Source: Siphonodentalium dalli
Lineage: Eukaryota > Mollusca > Scaphopoda > Gadilida > Siphonodentaliidae
DNA: 64,000 nt
Reading direction: 5' to 3'
NCBI GenBank assembly: GCA_032622095.1
Contig: CP136069.1
Location: forward strand, 156,415,043-156,479,042
Under the pieces are notes generated by a model. That model made no database searches, was not told the DNA's origin, and was given only the letters and a program-made list of their open reading frames with translations. Below, piece after piece: positions 39,501 through 45,500 of this stretch (position 1 is the stretch's first letter; each line of letters begins with the position of its first letter). The position numbers and the translations under genes were made by a program.

Positions 39501-42500
39501 CAAATTTCATAATGATCCGATCAAAGGTACGACCTGTAGCCTCTATTGTTGATGCCTTACGCACACACACACGCACACACGGACGACGGACGACAAAGCC
39601 ATGGCAATAGCTCAAACTTTACAAAGTAAAGTTGAGCTAACAAGGGTTGGGCATCAAAGATGGATCTGGTCGAGTTTTTTTGCCTGTAAGAGTGAAACTA
39701 AAGAACCATAACTCAGAACTAAGGGCCATAACTCATGTAAAAACAATTGGACAAACCTGCTTTTCGAACTCAATCAAGTTATTTTTGTGAAAGATCGATA
39801 TACCAAATATAAATTAAATTGGTTGACATTTGTTCAAGTTATCGCGTTAACGGACATAACATTGCTATAAATAGAAACAAGTGGCATGACTCTGGTTAGA
39901 AAGTCGGGGTGGGTCTGATTTTCTGTGTGCAGCTGTCGCATGTGACAATAAACTCACAAACCACACAATGTCAGAATCCATCAATAAATGGCTATGTTAT
40001 ATAGGATTTGGGTCACATGCCTGCCAACCTCCCTCACAAGTTGAGTACTGATAAAAAAAAACTTGACTAAACATCTTAGGTAGAGTAATATCTCATAGAA
40101 ATGGTTCAGTTGTTTTTTCAAGATACATGTACATGAAATATAGTATACCGGATCAAGCCTGCACATAGTGTGTCTGTTATTTGCAGAATGAGGTCCACAG
40201 AGGGTGAATTTAGTGACTATCTCGCACGGTGGGCTAACATCACCAAATTCACCCTCTGGGAACCTTATTTTGGCTGTATATTGATATCACTCACCTGTCC
40301 ATGGATATCCCCACAAATAGTGACTGGTGTGGATACTGGCTGTATATTGTTATACATGTAACTCACCTGTCCATGGATATCCCCACATATAGTGACTGGT
40401 GTGGATACTGGCTGTACATTGTTATTCATGTTACTCACCTGTCCATGGATATCCCCACATACTGTGACTGGCGTGGATACTGGCTTAGTCTGGCTGTATG
40501 ATATCACTCACCTGTCCATGGATATCCCCACATACTGTGACTGACGTGGATATTGGCTCAGTCTGGCTGTATAGAGTTATCACTCACCTGTCCATGGATA
40601 TCCCCACATATTGTGACTGGTGTGGATACTGGCTGTACATTAGACTCTTCCAGCAGAAGCTCACAAACCATATCACATAATTTCTGTAATAGGGAAATAT
40701 AGAAGAACTTTACAGGTAGCAGCTTGATTGGTTTGTATGTAAATGTCACCAAGTCTATAGCTCAGTCCTTCAATTTTGAAAAATGTAGATGAACAGTAAA
40801 TTTTGCTTCTGATTTTGGACCCAGACACAATATTTTGTTTGTTGCAACTAGAGGAAATAACCCCTGGTATATACACATACACAGCCCTCATAGTTGGCTA
40901 TGAAAATCAGCCCTTGCCAAAGCCATTTTCTAAAGCAAACTGGGCGCCGGCAAATGGTTGCCATAGCAGATTGCCATTAAAGCCAAACAACCTGGATTAA
41001 AACGGCTGCGTACAGGTATATAATGCACAAAAAGAACATTGTTTTGAGATAATTTTAATAACTAGAACTTAATTAAACAAATTAAAGTCTACGTTATAAA
41101 ACCAGAACAGTTATCGGGCATCAGGTCAGACTCACAAAACGCACAAACATAAGAGCCTTGTGTTGGAATCATTGATGGGGGACAGTCCGAGGAATCGATT
41201 GTCTGAGAATTCAATAGTCGGATAACTGGAACAAGCAAGGCTGCAAATAGTGTGTCCGTCATTTACAGAATGAGGTCCCCCAGAGGGTGAATTTAGTGAT
41301 GCTATTGTGCACAGCAGGTTAGCTTCACCAAATTCACACTATGGGGACTTCATTCTGCTTAACCCTTTGAAAACGTTCATACACCCGACTGGCCGCAAAA
41401 GCGGCCAGCAGCATTCAGTGACATCATAAACCTATGTAGCATGTGTATACATGTTATAACCATTGGTATATCCACTTACATCTATGTAAATGATCCCAAG
41501 GAACTTCAGCAGTGCCATTTTTGCCGACTAGTTGGGGTACAAAAACATGCGCATGCGCACAGCGCAGAATTCAACAAACGTACATTATTTGAAGCGATTC
41601 GGGTAAAGCTCTACATTGTTGCGCGGTCCACAGGATTGTAGAAAGACACCATTTCGATCACTCTTTTGGTTTAAATTAGTATTGCATACATACTCAGTGT
41701 TCTGCCATATGTGAGGAAGGCGCACGCAGTTTCTTATTTGAGTCGATTTGTTTCGCGCATGCGCATAGGATAAAATGATAAATGTATGGGTTTTTGTGAA
41801 ATGATACAATCACATCAAGGATCTCCATAGTACATCAATTTGCGTTATACAGCTGCACGTTTTGACATTGCACCAGAGTAGTACTGTGGAAATGGGTTGC
41901 ATGGTCACAATACCATCTAGTCCGATCTACTTGCGCGTGCACATTACAAACACGTGGTCAAATCGTGCATTATTGAGCAATTATGTAAAGTTTAAGACTC
42001 GTGGCACCATTTGAACATGACCATCACCGTGCCCTATAGGCGATGTCTAAAACGGGACGTAATGCCATTGAATGCACAGGGAAGTGGTGTCATTCGATTA
42101 CTTGGGCTATATGCTTAGCAACCATTGATACCGTTAAATACAAACTACTTGTAGGTTCAATCTTCTGACCTGATGTATCTCCAGTTTCACAATAGGGTAT
42201 TGAATGCATAGAAAATGCCGTTTCTTAGCGCGGAATTATACGACGCTATAAGCTATAATTGCATTATACTTTCAGTTCCGGATAGTTGCTTAGAAACCGT
42301 TACCAGAGAGTGATCGTGTGTCAAAGTATACCGTTCTAAAAAATATACACAGTGGCCCATGGGAACATACCTGTACAATTTCAGACCTGTAGCACCATTT
42401 GAACATAACCATCAGCATGTGCATGCCAAGAATGTCTAAATTGGGACATAATACAATTGGATTCACAGGGCAATGGTGTCATTCGATCATTTGGGGTATT

Positions 42501-45500
42501 TGCTTAGCAACCGTTGCTACCCTTAAATACAAGTTAGGATCATACTTCTGGCCAGATACATCTCAAATTTCACAATAGGGTGTTGACTGCATCAAAAACG
42601 CCATTTCCTTGGGCTGAATTACGACCGTAAAAGCTATAATTGTATATTACTTTCAATATCGGGTAGATGCCTAGCAACCGTTACCAGGGAATGACCACGT
42701 GGCAATGTAACCAGATCGTAAAATAATCAGTGGTCCAAGGGAACATACATCTAAAGTTTCAGAAATGTGACACAACTTGAACATAAACAACACCATACAT
42801 CTAAATACTGGCCACAATATAAAAAATAACACTGGGAGCCCAGGGTCAGGGTGTTGATCGTTGTGGGGAGCCAGGGTTCAAAGGGTTAAGCTGTGCAGGG
42901 TATCATCACTAAATTCATACTCTGGGAACCTCATTCTGCAAATGACAGACACACTATTTGCAGGTTTGTTTGGATAACTGTTTGCAGTACCCGAATGATT
43001 TACAATCCAATGTGGAGCTATCAATCTGCCAATGCAGCAGGGAGACCAAGACGGGACCAAGACGAAGCTTCAAAATGGTGAAGGATCAGGCACCTGAAAC
43101 ACGACTACAACAATGGCACAAGAATGCTTGTGGCATATTGGAATATGGTCGCTCATTGTATATAATCTGATTTCCAATAGGGTTAAAATGTAGGGTCAAT
43201 AAAACCTAGGATAGAAAGGGCCAACCAAGGTTTTGGCCTGCCGTAAGCAAAATTTGAAATTCCAAGTTAAAAAAACAAACTGTTTCCTTGCACCAGAGAA
43301 TTGTGGGGGCGGTTCTATTGGGCTATAAAATTATCGGCGTAATTTGAAAGCACACCATGTAACACCTGAATTTATTTTCTTTGGGAAGTAAATCACTTGA
43401 GTGCCATGAACTACTTTAAAAAAATCAATATAAAATTAAAAAATATATACACCAACATTATAATGGAACAAGTTCCAAGCAGACCCGCCAGATAAATACC
43501 TATTGTTTTCAATACATATCAATTTTATATCACACTCAGAAGTATTTGCAACTCAGACTTTTCTCAGTAACTTTTGCTCTGCAAATTTGCATGGAAATCC
43601 CTCTGATGTACCAGACATTCATGTCATGAATCTCTTCTCGATCTAAGCGGCATAAGCCCGTAGAGATCATACTCCACCAGTTCAAACCTGGAGACTTATT
43701 GATGTTCTGACAGGAAACTTTATAACATTGAACAAACAAGGTAGGGAATAGAGCTGTATGGTATTCCGAACTACTCCAAATTAAAAATATCGTGCTAGTT
43801 TGAAACTGTCACTGTGATATCCCAGTATTTCATCCACAGGACTGTTTGTAAATAATCTGAGTTATTCTAAACTGAAGTTTGCTATATTAGTGTATAACCA
43901 GGTAACCTGTGTGTTGACAATGATAGTGTTGAAACGATTTGTCAATTGTTCACAAAAAACTAAATTTGTATCCACTCAGCTAATTAATACCGGATGTCTT
44001 GGCTAAGTTGGTTTGCATTTCATTGTGTGTATTTATCATTCCGTATCTGGACACATTAGTCCATACTCATGCTTAATTATTTACACACATACTGACAGAA
44101 TATGCAATAAATCTATAGGTATAATTATTGTATTCAAATAAACGTGGCGTGACACAAATTGAATGAACACCAAAGGCTTCAAAGTGCGGCTGCCGATACC
44201 GTTATCTTTGATATTAATTAGCGAAATTGTCCTAAAATTCTGGTTTTGTGTAAGTAATTCTACTAAATAGCACGGCTTTTGTTTTAACTTTTAACACTGT
44301 CCTTGCAGTTGTTGGTACTGGTATATACTATATTGTATTGTACTATTGTCCTGTTAAAACATAGTGCGAGCACGGCTTACTCAATTGAATGCAACTAATC
44401 AAAGTTCTTGGGATTCTGAAGAAATTTTTTCGTGAACAATTCTTCGATGTCAACTAAACCAGAGTTTCCGCTACTACGGCAGCGGCCGCATTCCCCTCCC
44501 CAACCTTGACTTAATATTGGTCACAAACTAGCCACAGACCTAGCTCAGTCCGCTTTTTACACAGGATGAGCGAACACCGATGCTGACGATTAACAGATTG
44601 CAAGGAATACTACACTTGGTGCCTGAATAAGACATGATCAGTAGCGCGGACCTGCACGTGCACAGTTGTCTACACAATCATGGGTAACGCTTTGTATGTC
44701 GGGCGAATATTTAGTAGTAATCAGCCTATCTGTCAGATTTCTGTCAATAAGTTTCTAACCCACTATTTCCGCTCAAAATGTGCAATATACATCGTATGTC
44801 ATTGGGGTTGGGGTTCTGAGCTACAACAATGAACACAGGTGAGTTTTGGCAGTTGCTGCGACGAACAGTGCATAACTTTTCCCCCAAATTAAGATCTGTA
44901 TCAAGGGAATGTTTAATTAAAAATAAAACAATTAATTTACTTATTACTAATAGTTATTATCAGTGTATTTATTCCCTATCCAATTATTACAAAATTATCC
45001 ATTTTTAAATTTTTACGATTCCAGCATGAGGTCATCTTCATCTGAGGAATGGCTTTTGATTTTACAACAACTAGTTTTGATCGGTACTGTGAACAAAATA
45101 CAAAGAAAGCACCGACGCAGAACGTGGTATAGCACATGCTCATCTCCTTACGTAACACCTGTTACTGCTGGACTGTGTGACAATACAATGTGTCTTTTGC
45201 CAACCCGGGCAGTCTTTGATGTTGGTAGTCTTTGATGTTGGCTTTTAATATTGCTACTGTTTAAATAAAAGGTGTATCCACTTTCAAAAGAAACTCCCCA
45301 AATCGCTGTCTTCAATATTTACTAATATACATGATATCCATAACCACAATACCCGGTTCAAAGCAAATTCAAATCTGTATTGTGAATTCAGAAGAACAAA
45401 AAAAGCAAGAAGTGTCATATCAACCAGAGCCAGATGTCTATGGAATGAACTCCCATGTGATTGTAAGCTTCGCGTAGAAATTAGTGACAAATATCATAAG

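Noticed and set aside
36998-39545. CRISPR-like appearance of regular repeats
   Set aside because: Units are fully repetitive without unique spacers, and the DNA is animal nuclear with introns.
40265-40507. An 80-codon protein with three GDIHGQ motifs
   Set aside because: It is the tandemly copied exon segment read through its donors; it has no acceptor or promoter of its own.
43010-43170. Possible LINE fragment ([14 protein letters not shown])
   Set aside because: Only a weak resemblance to the GRPR-x-RW region of LINE proteins; no flanking support.
45005-45235. Possible PIF/Harbinger N-terminal fragment ([23 protein letters not shown])
   Set aside because: The acidic-then-basic pattern resembles Harbinger N-termini, but it is too short and lacks any DDE motif nearby.
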